Shown piece by piece: positions 63,713-64,000 of a stretch of 64,000 nt of DNA. Where the stretch lies: positions 93,647-157,646 of the forward strand of contig NZ_FMZO01000012.1 of assembly GCF_900101395.1 (NCBI RefSeq), in the 5' to 3' direction. The stretch is from Niabella drilacis (GTDB lineage Bacteria; Bacteroidota; Bacteroidia; Chitinophagales; Chitinophagaceae). Position numbers and translations under genes: made by a program. Under the pieces are notes generated by a model. That model was not told the origin of the DNA, made no database searches, and was given only the letters and a program-made list of their open reading frames with translations. Numbering within the stretch: position 1 is the first letter of the stretch; the number at the start of each line of letters is the position of its first letter.

Positions 63713-64000
63713 TTAGCCAGACCGGTACCCGTTTACCGGAACGATCCGGTTTGCAGCAGGCAGACCGGCTTCTTTTTGAACATAAGCCGTTTTGATCACC
63801 GGAACGATAAGTGGATCCGGCGGATCTTCCGGGCGGCCAGCAGGTACTTCACCCGGAAGTACTGCCTGTTTCTGCAACTGGGCCTTATGGGTTTCAAGCT
63901 CCAGTATCAACAGCGATATTTCCTCCAGACCGGCTTCCACACACCGAAGCCGCCACTCTTTTTCTACCACCCACTGCGGATGAAGCTTCTTTTCCCGGGC
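63713..64000 (-). CDS. Hypothetical protein, C-terminal part (runs off window)
   Basis: The frame is open from the window edge (64000) to a stop at 63713, giving about 95 residues of a protein whose start is outside; a GTG at 63970 is an internal alternative. It begins AREKKLHPQWVVEKEWRLRC, continues with a likely coiled helix (AGLEEISLLILELETHKAQL) and a proline-rich tail (GRPEDPPDPLIVPVIKTAYV). I do not recognise the family and name no function. Its placement beside a repeat array means it could also be a remnant. Confidence 0.4.
   Translation of the reverse strand, partial: AREKKLHPQWVVEKEWRLRCVEAGLEEISLLILELETHKAQLQKQAVLPGEVPAGRPEDPPDPLIVPVIKTAYVQKEAGLPAANRIVPVNGYRSG

Overview
The window is from a member of the Bacteroidota, most likely family Chitinophagaceae. 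The basis is two SusC/SusD pairs, an ECF sigma/FecR pair feeding an STN-domain SusC, many signal-peptide glycoside hydrolases, DUF4998, DUF5000 and DUF5703 proteins, and surface-lipoprotein export motifs. The genus cannot be fixed from the sequence. Nearly all genes lie on the minus strand. I saw no tRNA, rRNA, CRISPR array, prophage or intact transposase.

Layout (minus-strand units read right to left). (1) 9093 to 1: a polysaccharide utilization locus (PUL) of ECF sigma, FecR anti-sigma, SusC with STN domain, SusD, a GH99/WbsX-like lipoprotein and a GH127-type beta-L-arabinofuranosidase cut by the window edge. (2) 9262-18655: free-standing exo-enzymes (GH20, GH2, GH43), an NHL-propeller lyase-like protein and one plus-strand MORN/TonB-C protein. 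(3) 19117-20846: a plus-strand ArsR, SRPBCC and alpha/beta-hydrolase operon. (4) 21013-24424: a large MG2/macroglobulin-like secreted protein and a glycosyltransferase pseudogene. (5) 43386-24957: a ten-gene operon of PhyH dioxygenase, DUF5054 (GH38-like), sugar MFS, TIM-barrel epimerase, GH92, mannose-6-phosphate isomerase, ROK kinase, second DUF5054, Gfo/Idh/MocA oxidoreductase and second GH92. It looks like an alpha-mannoside route ending in fructose-6-phosphate. (6) 53990-44078: the second PUL core of SusC without STN, SusD, DUF5000 and DUF4998 lipoproteins and a GH141-like beta-helix protein. (7) 61056-55870: second PhyH, a beta-helix protein and a DUF5703 protein, with a divergent AraC regulator at 61470-62345. 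(8) 62346-64000: a tandem array of about 248-bp units, other hairpin repeats and the 3' end of an unknown gene.

The most interesting signal is a two-block DNA motif: an 11-bp block, exactly 19 bp, then a 33-bp block. It occurs three times and only in the three intergenic regions that precede units 5, 6 and 7, one copy lying next to the AraC gene. It suggests that one AraC-type regulator co-controls uptake, backbone cleavage and cytoplasmic mannose metabolism, while the first PUL uses sigma/FecR signalling.

The intergenic DNA is itself unusual. A 161-bp miniature element with 13-bp inverted ends occurs three times, and one copy has an identifiable unoccupied paralogous site showing a TTA target duplication. 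Hairpin cassettes are bounded by 23-bp inverted repeats. The tandem array shares a series of hairpins with a distant single copy, with compensatory base changes.
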